Shown in pieces: positions 16,800 to 26,047 of a stretch of 64,000 nt of DNA (within the stretch, counting starts at the first letter, position 1; every line of letters begins with the position of its first letter). Source of the DNA: Actinoallomurus sp963823735 (GTDB lineage: Bacteria > Actinomycetota > Actinomycetes > Streptosporangiales > Streptosporangiaceae); NCBI GenBank assembly GCA_963823735.1, contig CAWGMO010000002.1, forward strand, positions 2,976,001 through 3,040,000, in the 5' to 3' direction. The notes below the pieces were generated by a model. It ran no database searches. It saw only the letters and a program-made list of their open reading frames with translations, and had not been told where the DNA came from. A program made the position numbers and the translations under genes.

Positions 16800-18035
16800 T
16801 CAGGCGGGGATTCGGCGGCGGCGTTTCGCGGTGCGGGCGGCCGGGTGGTTGCGGGTTTCGGGGTGGCGGCGGGGGCGTCTGCGGGGGCGGCGGTTCGGCC
16901 AGGCCTCGCGTTCCCTGGCTCGGTGTTCCACTCGGAGCTGGTCCAGGAGGCGGTCCAGGTGGACCAGGAGCTCCCCGCGTAGGGACCATTCAAACGAGTC
17001 GTCCGGGGGTACGCGAAGCAGGATGTCGGCGACTCTGTCGCGGTGGTGCTGGGCCTCGGCGAGGCTTCTTGTCAGCTCTTGTTCGGCTCGGCCCGGGTCT
17101 CCGGCGACGTCGGAGCGGACCAGGCGGCCGTACGCGCGTACGGCGTCCGCGAGGTCGTCGATGACCTCCGCCAGGTGCTCCTGCGCGGCGCGGCCGAACG
17201 CCGGGTCCGCCGCGTCGTGGGTGCTGTCCGCGATGGACCGGGACAGACCACGCGTCGACACCCAGATGTGCTCAAGCTGCTCCAGGCCCGTACGGAGTGC
17301 CGCGGAGGCGTGCGGGAGGCGGGTCGCGCGCGGGTTCAGGCGGATGCTGTCCTCGGCGGCGCCGAGGGCGCGGTCCACGCGTCCGACCTCGCGGCCGAGG
17401 GCCCGCGCGCGGTGCAGCCGGTCGGCGGCCTCCTGGTGGGACTCCTCGCGCCGCAGCCCGTCCGACATGTCGGACAGCAGGTCGCCCATCTCGCCGCCGA
17501 GCTCCTCGACCGCCTCTTCGGCGGGCTGGACGTGCAGCGGGGACAGGATGAGGCCCGCGACCAGCCCGGTCGCCGCGCCGACGAGGGTCTCCACGACCCG
17601 GTCGGTGGCGTTCATGCCGGTCGGGAGCGACAGGATCAGCATGGCGCTAATCGGGACTTCCAGGACGTGCTCACCGAGCCGCAGCAGGTGTCCGAGCACG
17701 AGCGCGGCCCCGACGGCGAGCCCGAGGGTCCACCACGTGAACCCCAGCAGCGAGGCCAGTACGACGGCCACCAGCACCCCGCCGACGACGCTGCCGATCC
17801 GCTGTACGGCGCTGCGCATCGTCCGGTACAGGCTGACCTGCAGGACCAGCAGCGCGGTCAGCGGCGCGAGCGTCGGCCGGTCGGTGGTGCCCGGCACCAG
17901 CAGGCCGAACAGGTACGCGACGGTCGCGGTGGCCGTCAGGCGGCCGACGAGGACCGCCTTCGGCTGGGCGCGACGGCGGACGAGCTCCAGGGGTTCGGAG
18001 ACTTTACGGGAGACGGGCGCACGGGTCATCGGCAT
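16800..18035 (-). CDS. FUSC-family / aromatic acid exporter-like membrane protein
   Basis: About 411 residues. The first about 170 form a run of hydrophobic helices (ATVAYLFGLLVPG, LTALLVLQVSLYRTM, GGVLVAVVLASLLGFTWW, ISAMLILSLPTG), followed by a long helical, charged cytoplasmic domain (about residues 175-380) and a strongly basic tail (RRPRRRPRRH). This is the FUSC/ArAE arrangement, which in known members exports aromatic or other acids. ATG codons at 18035 and 18029 are both possible (MPMTRAP); a third at 18077 is less likely. Transcribed alone. Confidence 0.8.
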   Translation of the reverse strand: MPMTRAPVSRKVSEPLELVRRRAQPKAVLVGRLTATATVAYLFGLLVPGTTDRPTLAPLTALLVLQVSLYRTMRSAVQRIGSVVGGVLVAVVLASLLGFTWWTLGLAVGAALVLGHLLRLGEHVLEVPISAMLILSLPTGMNATDRVVETLVGAATGLVAGLILSPLHVQPAEEAVEELGGEMGDLLSDMSDGLRREESHQEAADRLHRARALGREVGRVDRALGAAEDSIRLNPRATRLPHASAALRTGLEQLEHIWVSTRGLSRSIADSTHDAADPAFGRAAQEHLAEVIDDLADAVRAYGRLVRSDVAGDPGRAEQELTRSLAEAQHHRDRVADILLRVPPDDSFEWSLRGELLVHLDRLLDQLRVEHRAREREAWPNRRPRRRPRRHPETRNHPAARTAKRRRRIPA

Positions 18036-18137
18036 CCAGGGAGGGTCTCGAAGGGGTACGGGCCCGCACCGGGCCACCCAGAGACCATCGCCGTAATGCC
18101 GGCGGATATTCCTCCTACCGCGCGGCTTTTAAAGCCC

Positions 18138-19289
18138 TCAGTCGACGATGCCTCGTTCGCGCAGTTCATCGGGGTTCAGGCCCACGGATCGTACGAGCTC
18201 ATCGGTGTGTTCGCCCAGCCGCGGAGCCGGGGCGGCGGTACGGCCGGCGCCGGCGTTCAGGGGTGACGACGGGGCACGGATCCGGCCCACGCCCGGCTGG
18301 TCGATCTCCGACATGAGAGGCACCGCCAGGTCCACCTCGGTGAACCTCCGGTACGGCGCCCACAGCACCGCCGTGCCGGACAGCGCCTCCTCCAGCTCCG
18401 GTCTCGTACGCCCGGCGAACCACGGGGCCAGCAGCGCGGCGATCGCCTCGCGGTGGCGGTAGCGGTCACCGTCCTGGGTGAAGTCCGCGCGCAGCAGGCG
18501 CTGTAGCGAGCCGAACGTCTCCTCCAGGCCCGTCACGCGTACGAGGTCGGCGAAGTGCCGCCGGGTCAGGGCCACGACCATGACGCGAGCCCCGCAGGCC
18601 AGCGTGAAGTCCCTGGCGAAGCCGCCGAACAGATGGTTGCCGATCCTGGGGCGTTCCGCCCCGAGCTGCGCCTCGGCCAGGTAGCCGAGGTTGCCCGCGG
18701 TGGCCAGCGCCACGTCGTACAGCGGCAGCCTGATGCTCGCGCCCTCGCCCGTACGCGCGCGGCGGCGTTCGGCGGCGAGCAGGCCGACGGCGGCGTACAG
18801 CCCGCAGGCGACGTCCCAGGCGGGCAGGACGTGGTTGACCGGGCCGGCGTGGTCGGGCGGGCCGGTGACGAGGGGGAAGCCGATCTCGGCGTTGACGGTG
18901 TAGTCGACGGCGGCGGTGCCGTCGTGGTGGCCCTCGACCTGGAGGTGGATGAGGTCGGCGCGGCGCGCGGAGAGTGCCTCGTACGTGAGCCAGTCGCGGC
19001 CGACCGCGTTGGTCAGCACGACGCCGGCGTCCGCGGCGAGCCGCGTGACGACCTCCCGGCCCTCCGGGGAGCGGAAGTCGGCGGTGATCGAGCGTTTCGC
19101 CTTGTTCATCCCGGTCCACATGAGGCTCTCGCCGGACGGGGCGAGCGGCCAGCGGCCCGTGTCGGCGGCCCCGCCGATCGGGTCGACGCGTACGACGTCG
19201 GCGCCGAGCTGGGCGAGCGTCATCCCGCCGAGGGGCGCGGCGACGAAGCTGGAGATCTCGACGACCCGCAGGCCGTCCAGGAGGTCCAT
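18138..19289 (-). CDS. Family III CoA transferase (CaiB/BaiF)
   Basis: A 383-residue enzyme of the CaiB/BaiF family, which moves CoA between carboxylic acids through an aspartyl-CoA thioester. Seen: LLDGLRVVEISSFVAAPLGG at the start, LGADVVRVDPIGG (about 30-42), MNKAKRSITADFRSPEGRE (about 62-80), and LPAWDVACGLYAAVGLLAA (about 158-176), whose Asp is the probable catalytic residue. The ATG overlaps the thiolase stop (ATGA), so the two are coupled, suggesting activation of an acid followed by thiolytic cleavage. Confidence 0.92.
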   Translation of the reverse strand: MDLLDGLRVVEISSFVAAPLGGMTLAQLGADVVRVDPIGGAADTGRWPLAPSGESLMWTGMNKAKRSITADFRSPEGREVVTRLAADAGVVLTNAVGRDWLTYEALSARRADLIHLQVEGHHDGTAAVDYTVNAEIGFPLVTGPPDHAGPVNHVLPAWDVACGLYAAVGLLAAERRRARTGEGASIRLPLYDVALATAGNLGYLAEAQLGAERPRIGNHLFGGFARDFTLACGARVMVVALTRRHFADLVRVTGLEETFGSLQRLLRADFTQDGDRYRHREAIAALLAPWFAGRTRPELEEALSGTAVLWAPYRRFTEVDLAVPLMSEIDQPGVGRIRAPSSPLNAGAGRTAAPAPRLGEHTDELVRSVGLNPDELRERGIVD

Positions 19290-20491
19290 CAGACGACCCG
19301 TTCGAACACCGCCGCCAGGCCCTGTCCGCCGCCGATGCACATGGTCTCCAGGCCGTAGCGCGCGTCGCGGCGGCCCAGTTCGTACAGGAGTGTCGCGAGG
19401 ATGCGCGTGCCGGTCGCGCCCACGGGATGGCCGAGCGAGATGCCGGAGCCGTTCACGTTGAGGCGTTCGTGGTCGGGCAGCTTCCACTCGCGCAGGACAC
19501 CGAGGACCTGCGCGGCGAACGCCTCATTCAGCTCGATGAGGTCCATGTCGTCCATTCCGAGCCCGGCGCGGGCGAGCGCGCGCTCGGTGGCGGGCACGGG
19601 CCCGAGCCCCATGAGGTTCGGCGGCACACCCGCCACGGCCCACGACACGAGCCTGGCCTGCGGCGCGAGCCCGAGCGCGTCCGCCTTCTCGCGCGTCGTG
19701 ACGAGACAGGCGGCGGCACCGTCGTTCTGCCCGCTGGAGTTCCCGGCCGTGACGGTGGCACCGTCGACGCGCATGACCGCACGAAGCCCGCCGAGCCGCT
19801 CCAGCGACGTGTCGGCCCGCGGATGCTCGTCCCGGTCGATGACCTGCGTACCCTTCTTACGGTCCTTGACCTCGACGGGCACGATCTCCTCGGCGAACCG
19901 CCCGCTCTCCTGCGCGGCCACCGCCCGCTGATGCGACCGCAGCGCGAGCTCGTCCTGCTCGTCCCGCCCGATGCCGTACTTGGCCCGTACGTTCTCAGCC
20001 GTCTCGAGCATGCCGCCGGGCACGGGGTAGTCACGCCCGCCGGCGGTGACCCGCGCCCGCGCGAGCCGATCGGTCAGCTTGACCTCGGGCCCCGGCCCGC
20101 CCCAGCGAAGCCCGTTGGCGTAGTACTCGACCGCACTCATGCTCTCGACCCCACCGGCGATGACCGTGTCGGCCGCCCCGGTGGAGACCTGCATGACCGC
20201 GTTCACGACGGCCTGCAGCCCGGACCCGCACCGCCGATCCACCTGAGTACCGGCCACCTCGACCGGCAACCCGGCGTCGAGCGCCGCGATCCGCCCGATC
20301 GCCGGCGCCTCCCCGCTGGGGTAACACTGCCCGAGGATGACGTCGTCAACGGCCCCGGGCTCGACCCCGGTACGCGCGACCAGCGCCCGTATGACGGTCT
20401 CCGCCAGCTCGGCGGCCCCAAGGTCACGGAACACACCCCCGAAACGGCCGACGGGAGTACGAACGGGAGAACACACCACTACCTCACGCAT
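19289..20491 (-). CDS. Thiolase (acetyl-CoA acyltransferase)
   Basis: A 400-residue thiolase. N-terminal VVVCSPVRTPVGRFGG, nucleophilic cysteine in DRRCGSGLQAV (residue 88), ELNEAFAAQVL (about 322-332), GSGISLGHPVGATG with the catalytic histidine (about 350-358) and the second cysteine in ETMCIGGGQG (about 386). Known role: thiolytic release of acetyl-CoA in fatty-acid or aromatic-side-chain degradation, or the reverse condensation. Start ATG 20491 fits MREVVVCSPVRTP. First gene of a two-gene operon with the CoA transferase; no hydratase or dehydrogenase adjoins, so the substrate is open. Confidence 0.94.
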   Translation of the reverse strand: MREVVVCSPVRTPVGRFGGVFRDLGAAELAETVIRALVARTGVEPGAVDDVILGQCYPSGEAPAIGRIAALDAGLPVEVAGTQVDRRCGSGLQAVVNAVMQVSTGAADTVIAGGVESMSAVEYYANGLRWGGPGPEVKLTDRLARARVTAGGRDYPVPGGMLETAENVRAKYGIGRDEQDELALRSHQRAVAAQESGRFAEEIVPVEVKDRKKGTQVIDRDEHPRADTSLERLGGLRAVMRVDGATVTAGNSSGQNDGAAACLVTTREKADALGLAPQARLVSWAVAGVPPNLMGLGPVPATERALARAGLGMDDMDLIELNEAFAAQVLGVLREWKLPDHERLNVNGSGISLGHPVGATGTRILATLLYELGRRDARYGLETMCIGGGQGLAAVFERVV

Positions 20492-20540
20492 GCCCCGAAC
20501 CTTATTCGACTCCCCTCGGGACACTCCGGGCGCCTTCCGC

Positions 20541-21356
20541 CTAGTGGAAGGCGGTCAGGCCCGTGCGGGCGGCGGAGATGGCGTTGGAGAGGCAGCGTTG
20601 TTCGCTCGCTCCGCGGGTCTGGGCGGTGGGTTGTTCCTCCGTGTACTGCATGCGGAGGACCACGTTGCGGTAGCGGACGGTCGTCTCGCCCACTGCCACG
20701 TGAGTGTCGCGGTCGATCCAGTAGCGCTCGAAGGCCGCGTCGCCCAGGCCTGAGATGCGGCGCAGGGAGCTCGTGTCAGGGGTCAGGTCCTTCTGGGCCT
20801 GCTTCCACTGCGCCTCATATGACCAGATTGTCATGCTGGTCGCCTCGTCGTGCATGTACTTGGGCAGGAACGCTCGGGCGTCGACCTGGATCGCGCGGTA
20901 GCGGTGGCCCTCGGAGTACGAGTACTTGCAGACGCTGGCCGTGTCGACGCCCATGCGGTCGACCGTCGGGTCGGTGGTCGGGACGTACCCGTGCACCGTT
21001 CCCGGCTGGAGGACGTCGCAGGCGCCCGGGATGGTGGCGAACACCGGGGCCGCCGCCGCGCTCGGCCTGGCCGGGGTCGGGGACGCCGCCGGTGGGTGGG
21101 TCGCCGGCGTACGGGGCTTCGACGTGTCGCGGCCCACGGTGAAGAACGCCGCGGTGGCCGCGGCGGCGAGTACGGCGGCGACGGCCAGGGCGAAGAGCAC
21201 ACCCGCGGGCCGGCGTGTCTTGGCCTTCGGCGCTTCCGGCGGGGAGTACACCCGGTGGAAGGAGTCGGGCAGCCTCGGGAGGTCCGCGCCGTGGCGAGGG
21301 TCGTGGTCCGGCCGGGCCGATGACTGTGCCGGCGCCGGCCTGTCACGCGTGGCCAT
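20541..21356 (-). CDS. Membrane-anchored secreted protein, DUF3558-like
   Basis: A 271-residue protein: an N-terminal proline-rich cytoplasmic segment (about 50 residues), one membrane helix (GVLFALAVAAVLAAAATAAF, about residues 53-72), a Pro/Ala/Thr linker and an extracytoplasmic domain with ATIPGACDVLQPGTV and VCKYSY (two cysteines), then the C-terminal EQRCLSNAISAARTGLTAF. The CDVL-type cysteine and general layout recall DUF3558 lipoproteins, but the match is by eye. Divergent from the DNA ligase gene. Function unknown. Confidence 0.7.
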   Translation of the reverse strand: MATRDRPAPAQSSARPDHDPRHGADLPRLPDSFHRVYSPPEAPKAKTRRPAGVLFALAVAAVLAAAATAAFFTVGRDTSKPRTPATHPPAASPTPARPSAAAAPVFATIPGACDVLQPGTVHGYVPTTDPTVDRMGVDTASVCKYSYSEGHRYRAIQVDARAFLPKYMHDEATSMTIWSYEAQWKQAQKDLTPDTSSLRRISGLGDAAFERYWIDRDTHVAVGETTVRYRNVVLRMQYTEEQPTAQTRGASEQRCLSNAISAARTGLTAFH

Positions 21357-21415
21357 GCCGCTCCTTGGCTCTTCGGTGGGGAACCGGGGGCTCCGTCGGG
21401 CAAGGGGTCCCAACG

Positions 21416-21439
21416 ATTGTCGGTCACAAGGGCGACAAT
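21416..21439. promoter_or_regulatory. Inverted repeat ATTGTCG-N10-CGACAAT
   Basis: A perfect 7-bp inverted repeat with a 10-bp spacer lies between the divergent membrane-protein gene and the DNA ligase start at 21446. It does not match the actinobacterial SOS box I know (TCGAAC-N4-GTTCGA). It could be an operator or overlap promoter elements of either gene. Confidence 0.4.
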
Positions 21440-21445
21440 GCGAAT

Positions 21446-22949
21446 GTGCTGCTATCGGAGATCGCGGAGACCTCGCGTGCGGTGACGGCGGCGTCGGGGC
21501 GCCGGGCCAAGACGCAGCTGATCGCCGAGCACCTGCGCGGCGCGGGGGCCGGTGAGGTGGCGATCGCGGTCGCCTATCTCGCCGGTGAGCTGCCACAACG
21601 CCAGATCGGCGTCGGCTGGGCCGCGCTGCGCGAGCGGGCCGCGCCGGCCCGCGAGGCGACGCTCACGGTGCTGGAGATCGATGCCGCTTTCACGGAGATC
21701 GGCCGAATATCGGGTAAGGGTTCCGTGGCCACCCGGAAACATCTTCTGGACGGCCTGTTCGCCCGCGCGACGCCCGAGGAGCACGAGTTCCTGCTCCGGC
21801 TGCTCTCCGGCGAGCTGCGCCAGGGCGCCCTCGACGGCGTCATGGCCGACGCCATCGCCAAGGCCGCCGACGTTCCCGCGGCGGAGGTGCGCCGCGCCGT
21901 GATGTTCCGCGGCTCGACCCGGCGCGGTCGCCGAGGTCGCGCTGAAGGGCGGGAGCCTGGCGGCGTTCGGCCTGGAGGTCGGCCGCCCGGTCAGGCCCAT
22001 GCTCGCCGCGAGCGCCGCGACCGTCGAGGCCGCGATGGAGAAGGTCAGCCCGGCGGCGGTCGAGTGGAAGCTCGACGGCATCCGCGTGCAGGCCCACATC
22101 CGCGACGGCGAGGTACGCCTGTTCACCCGCACGCTCGACGACATCACCGCACGGCTGCCGGAGACCGTGGAGGCGCTCGGCGCGCTCGGCGTGCGCGAGG
22201 CGGTCTTCGACGGCGAGCTGATCGCGCTGCGCGACGACGGCCGCCCGCACCCGTTCCAGGTGACGTCCGCGCGCACCGCGAGCCGGAACGCCCCCGATGT
22301 GCCGCTTTCGGTGTTCCTGTTCGACGTGCTCCACCTCGACGGCGACGACCTGGTCGACCGGCCGGGCCACGAGCGCAACGCCGTGCTGACCGAGGTCGTC
22401 CCCGCGGCCCTGCGCATGCCGCGTACGGTGACCGGCGACCCGCGGGAGGCGGCGGCCTTCTTCCAGGACGCCCTCGCCCACGGCCACGAGGGCGTGCTGG
22501 TCAAGTCCCTCGACACGCCGTACACCGCGGGCCGGCGCGGCGCCGGCTGGATCAAGGTCAAGCCGCGCCACACGCTCGACCTGGTGGTTCTGGCCGTCGA
22601 GTGGGGCCACGGGCGCCGCCAGGGGAAGCTGTCAAACCTCCACCTCGGCGCCCGCGACCCCGAGACCGGCGGGTTCGTGATGCTCGGCAAGACGTTCAAG
22701 GGCCTCACCGACGAGATGCTCGCCTGGCAGACCGAGCGCCTCCTGGCCCTGGAGGACCACCGCGACGCCTACACCGTCCACGTACGCCCGGAGCTGGTCG
22801 TCGAGATCGCCTTCGACGGCGTGCAGCGCAGCACGCGCTACCCCGGCGGCCTGGCCCTCCGGTTCGCGCGGGTCCTGCGCCACCGGCCGGACAAGACCGC
22901 CGCCGAGGCCGACACGATCGAGAGCGTCCGCGCCACGGCGGCGTTCTGA
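21446..22949 (+). CDS. ATP-dependent DNA ligase, frameshifted
   Basis: About 500 residues after correcting one frame error. Part 1 (21446 to about 21920) is the N-terminal ligase domain (GELPQRQIGVGW, VMADAIAKAADV). Part 2 holds the adenylation domain with the catalytic lysine in EWKLDGIRVQ, AVFDGELIAL (motif III), LSVFLFDVLHLDG, GHEGVLVKSLDTPY (motif IV) and GWIKVKPRHT (motif V), then the OB domain. The frames join around 21921: the downstream frame reads AVAEVALKGGSLAAFG, expected right after VMFRGSTR, so one base in the ggcgcgg run is extra. Start GTG 21446. Such ligases act in repair beside the NAD-dependent replicative ligase. Confidence 0.88.
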
Positions 22950-22950
22950 G

Positions 22951-23745
22951 CTATTTGCGGTGCCGCCGCCGGTAGTCCTGCGGGATCAGGTCGTGGCGGC
23001 CCGCGATGAACTCCTGCACCCAGATCTTGACCCGGATCATCGGACGGCGCAGGCGCTCCTCGCGGCGCAGCGACCGCCGCAGCTTCCGGGTGTCCGGGCC
23101 GTACCTCCAGCGCGCCCACGGTGATCCGGGGCGTGCCAGGCGCACCGCGCTGACCGCCAGGACGACCGGCAGGAACAGCCCGAGCAACCCGGTCCAGATT
23201 TTGCCCTTGAACAGGGTGACGATGGCCAGGACGAGGTTCAGCAGCAGGTTGGCGAGCACCAGCAGGAACACCCCGATCGGCACCGTGGTGTCGGGCCCGA
23301 GGGCGTTGACGTCGCTGAACCCGATCGGGCGTACGCCCATCAGCACCAGGCCGGAGATGGCGATCGCGATGAAGACCGCGTCGATGGAGGCGCGGCCCTC
23401 CTCCATCCAGTAGACGTCCCGCAGGTGGAGGATCAGCGCGAACTCGTCGAGCACCAGCGCCGCGCCGACGCCGAACACGCTCGCCGCGCAGGCGTACCAG
23501 ATCGTGAAGTTGTCCGGGATGGACAGGGCGGCCACGCCGCCGATGAGCATCAGCACGACGCCGAACACCACGTGGTGGATGTGCAGGTCACCGACCTGGA
23601 CGTTCTTGAACCACCAGCGGACCTTCGCCCGGATCAGCCGTACGTTGATCCGGACGAAGACGAACGTGACGATGAACGCCACGAAGAAACAGAACAGCGG
23701 CAGCCTGCCGGTGGCGACGATCCGCTGTGCGAAGAACTCCCCCAC
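22951..23745 (-). CDS. Conserved integral membrane protein
   Basis: A 264-residue protein with about six predicted membrane helices: FCFFVAFIVTFVFVRI, HHVVFGVVLMLIGGVAAL, WYACAASVFGVGAALVL, FIAIAISGLVLMGV, PIGVFLLVLANLLLNLVLAI and GLLGLFLPVVLAVSAV. The motif GDLHIHHVVFG (about residues 52-62) and the acidic LDEFALILHLRDVYW (about 98-112) are distinctive, and the C-terminal about 55 residues are basic and cytoplasmic. The family is common in actinobacteria, with no established function that I know of. Its stop lies one base beyond the ligase stop (convergent). Confidence 0.8.
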   Translation of the reverse strand: MGEFFAQRIVATGRLPLFCFFVAFIVTFVFVRINVRLIRAKVRWWFKNVQVGDLHIHHVVFGVVLMLIGGVAALSIPDNFTIWYACAASVFGVGAALVLDEFALILHLRDVYWMEEGRASIDAVFIAIAISGLVLMGVRPIGFSDVNALGPDTTVPIGVFLLVLANLLLNLVLAIVTLFKGKIWTGLLGLFLPVVLAVSAVRLARPGSPWARWRYGPDTRKLRRSLRREERLRRPMIRVKIWVQEFIAGRHDLIPQDYRRRHRK

Positions 23746-23841
23746 CCTTGCCCCCGATAAGTCGCGCCGTCTTGGACCGGATCCGGCCCGCTCGATGAAC
23801 GGCGGTCAGGGACACCGGGGCGCCGAGGCGCCCGGGTGTGG

Positions 23842-25140
23842 TCAGCCGTTCAGGCGGACCGGGTTCACGAGGTCGGCGTACACCAGCAGCGCCCCCATCG
23901 TGATGATGACAAGCGCCATTGCATACGTCAGCGGGAGCGCCTTGGCCACATCGACATGACCGGGGTCCGGCCTGCGGGTGACCTTGGCGATGAGGCGCTT
24001 GACCGCCTCCCACAGGGCCCCCGCTATGTGACCGCCGTCAAGCGGCAGCAAGGGCACCAGGTTGAACATTCCGACCGCGAAGTTCACCGTACCCAGCATC
24101 ATCAGAAAGAACGCGAGCTTGTCCAGTCCGGGTTCGTGGGAGGCGGCGATCTCCCCGCCGATGCGGCTGGCGCCGACGACGCCGATCGGTCCGTTCGGGT
24201 CGCGCTTCTGGCTGCCGAAGGCGGCGTTCCAGACGCCGACCATCTTCTTGGGCATGTTGAGCAGCGAGCCGACGGTGCGCGTGGTGAGGTCGCTCATCGC
24301 GCTGACGACGGTGCCGGGGCCCTGACGCTCGCGCGCGCTGGTCGGCATGATGCCGAGGAATCCGACGTTCTCGGTCTTGTTCGGGTCGTCGAGCGACTGC
24401 ATCTGGTTGGTGGTGACCGGGACGGACAGCGTCACGTCGCCGCCGCCGCGCCGGACGACCACCGGCACCGTACGGCCGCCGGAGGCCCGGATCAGCCCCT
24501 GGAGCTGCGTGTACGACTTGATCTTGTGACCCTCGTAGGAGATCACGCGGTCGCCGGGCTTCATGCCGGCCCGTACGGCGGGCGTCACCGGGTCGGTCGG
24601 CGAGCAGTCGCGGCCCGCCTGCGCGGCCGGGATGGCGCACTTGGAGACCGAGCCGATCACGGGCTGGAGCTGGGACATGCCGATGCCCATCACCACGATG
24701 CTGATGAACACGAAGGCCAGGACGATGTTCATGAACGGGCCGGCGAACATGATGATCGTCTTCTGCCACCACGTCTTGCGGTAGAAGACACGGTCGTCGT
24801 CGTCCGGGCCGACCTCTTCGAGTGCGGCGCCGCGCGCGGACTCGATCAGGCCCTGGAACGGGCCGGTCGAGGTGCTGCGGTAGGTGCCGGTCGGGTCGTC
24901 GCGGCGCGGCGGCAGCATGCCGATCATGCGGATGTAGCCGCCCAGCGGGATCCACTTGACGCCGTACTCGGTCTCACCGGTGTGCCGGGACCACATCGTC
25001 GGGCCGAAGCCGACCATGTACTGGGTGACGCGCACGCCGAAGAGCTTGGCGAACGACAGGTGCCCCAGCTCGTGCAGCGCGATCGAGGCGAGCAGGCCGA
25101 GGAAGAAGACGATGATGCCCACCACGAAAAGCCAGCTCAT
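23842..25140 (-). CDS. Site-2 intramembrane metalloprotease (RIP/RseP family, M50)
   Basis: A 432-residue intramembrane zinc protease. HELGH at residues 23-27 inside the first helix binds zinc; the third ligand is in FNLVPLLPLDGGHIAG (about 365-380). Between them lies a PDZ domain (about residues 170-255, with AGMKPGDRVISYEGHKIKSY). Members release membrane-bound anti-sigma factors or remodel envelope enzymes. The length matches mycobacterial Rip1 and its streptomycete counterparts. The usual neighbours dxr and ispG are not adjacent here. Start ATG 25140. Confidence 0.93.
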   Translation of the reverse strand: MSWLFVVGIIVFFLGLLASIALHELGHLSFAKLFGVRVTQYMVGFGPTMWSRHTGETEYGVKWIPLGGYIRMIGMLPPRRDDPTGTYRSTSTGPFQGLIESARGAALEEVGPDDDDRVFYRKTWWQKTIIMFAGPFMNIVLAFVFISIVVMGIGMSQLQPVIGSVSKCAIPAAQAGRDCSPTDPVTPAVRAGMKPGDRVISYEGHKIKSYTQLQGLIRASGGRTVPVVVRRGGGDVTLSVPVTTNQMQSLDDPNKTENVGFLGIMPTSARERQGPGTVVSAMSDLTTRTVGSLLNMPKKMVGVWNAAFGSQKRDPNGPIGVVGASRIGGEIAASHEPGLDKLAFFLMMLGTVNFAVGMFNLVPLLPLDGGHIAGALWEAVKRLIAKVTRRPDPGHVDVAKALPLTYAMALVIITMGALLVYADLVNPVRLNG

Positions 25141-25227
25141 TGCGCGCCCACACTCCTCATCCGATCCGCACCGGCGGCACGCCTCCGTGCTCCCCGGTCG
25201 CACAAGCGTAAGCGGTAATTGCAAAAC

Positions 25228-25965
25228 CTATGTCAGGAAGCCTCTCAGGAGGGCTCCGGTGCCCTCCAGATGCTCCACGACGGCCCGCCGGGCGGCGTCC
25301 GGGTCACCCTCGACGATGGCGTCGACGATCTTCGCGTGCTGCACCGAGGCGTGGTCGATGTTGCGCTTCAGCACCGGGATGGCGCTCAGGAGGTCGTTGA
25401 GCCGCATGCGGGCGTCGGCGCAGGCCGCGGCCAGGGTCGGCGAGCCGGTCAGCTCACCGATGGTCAGGTGGAAGCGTGTGTCGACGCGCCGGTAGTCGCC
25501 GGGCGCGGACCGGTCGGCGTCGTGCAGGCAGTCGCGCAGCCGCGCGATCTCGTCGCCCGCCAGCTCGCGCCCGGCGAGCACCTGGGCCGCGCCGGTCTCG
25601 ACCGCCATCCGGTACACGAGGGCGTCGCTGAGCTGCTCGCCCATCTCGGCGGCGACGCGTTCGAGGTCGCCGCGCCGTGGCGCCGCGGGGCGGTAGGTGA
25701 CGAAGGTGCCGCCGAAGCGCCCGCGCCGCGACTCGACGTACCCCTCGTGCTGGAGCGCGCGTATCGCCTCGCGCAGGGTCACGCGGCTGATGCCGAGGCG
25801 CGGGGCGAGCTCGCGTTCGGGCGGCAGCCGCTCGCCGAGGCCGACGACCCCGAGTTTGATCGCCTGGAGGAGGCGTTCCACGGTCTCCTCGAAGGCGTTG
25901 CCCTCGCGTACGGGGCGGAAGACGGCCGAGGTCGTGAGGTCCACCGGTCTGCCGGTGTCGCTCAA
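25228..25965 (-). CDS. FadR/GntR-family transcriptional regulator (FCD domain)
   Basis: A 245-residue regulator. Winged helix-turn-helix about residues 28-92 (ERLPPERELAPRLGISRVTLREAIRALQHEGYV), then an all-helical FCD ligand domain about 105-240 with the metal/ligand pattern DTRFHLTIGELTGSPTL. It is the third gene of a minus-strand set (kinase, permease, regulator), 82 bp after the corrected permease stop. It most likely responds to an intermediate of the amine pathway and controls one or both divergent operons (inference). Confidence 0.92.
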   Translation of the reverse strand: MSDTGRPVDLTTSAVFRPVREGNAFEETVERLLQAIKLGVVGLGERLPPERELAPRLGISRVTLREAIRALQHEGYVESRRGRFGGTFVTYRPAAPRRGDLERVAAEMGEQLSDALVYRMAVETGAAQVLAGRELAGDEIARLRDCLHDADRSAPGDYRRVDTRFHLTIGELTGSPTLAAACADARMRLNDLLSAIPVLKRNIDHASVQHAKIVDAIVEGDPDAARRAVVEHLEGTGALLRGFLT

Positions 25966-26047
25966 TGAAGGCCGCCTTCGGTCATGCCGGTCAGGGTATC
26001 GAGGGCGGCCGGGCGGGAACGCGCGCCGTCCCCACCCGGCCGCGGCC

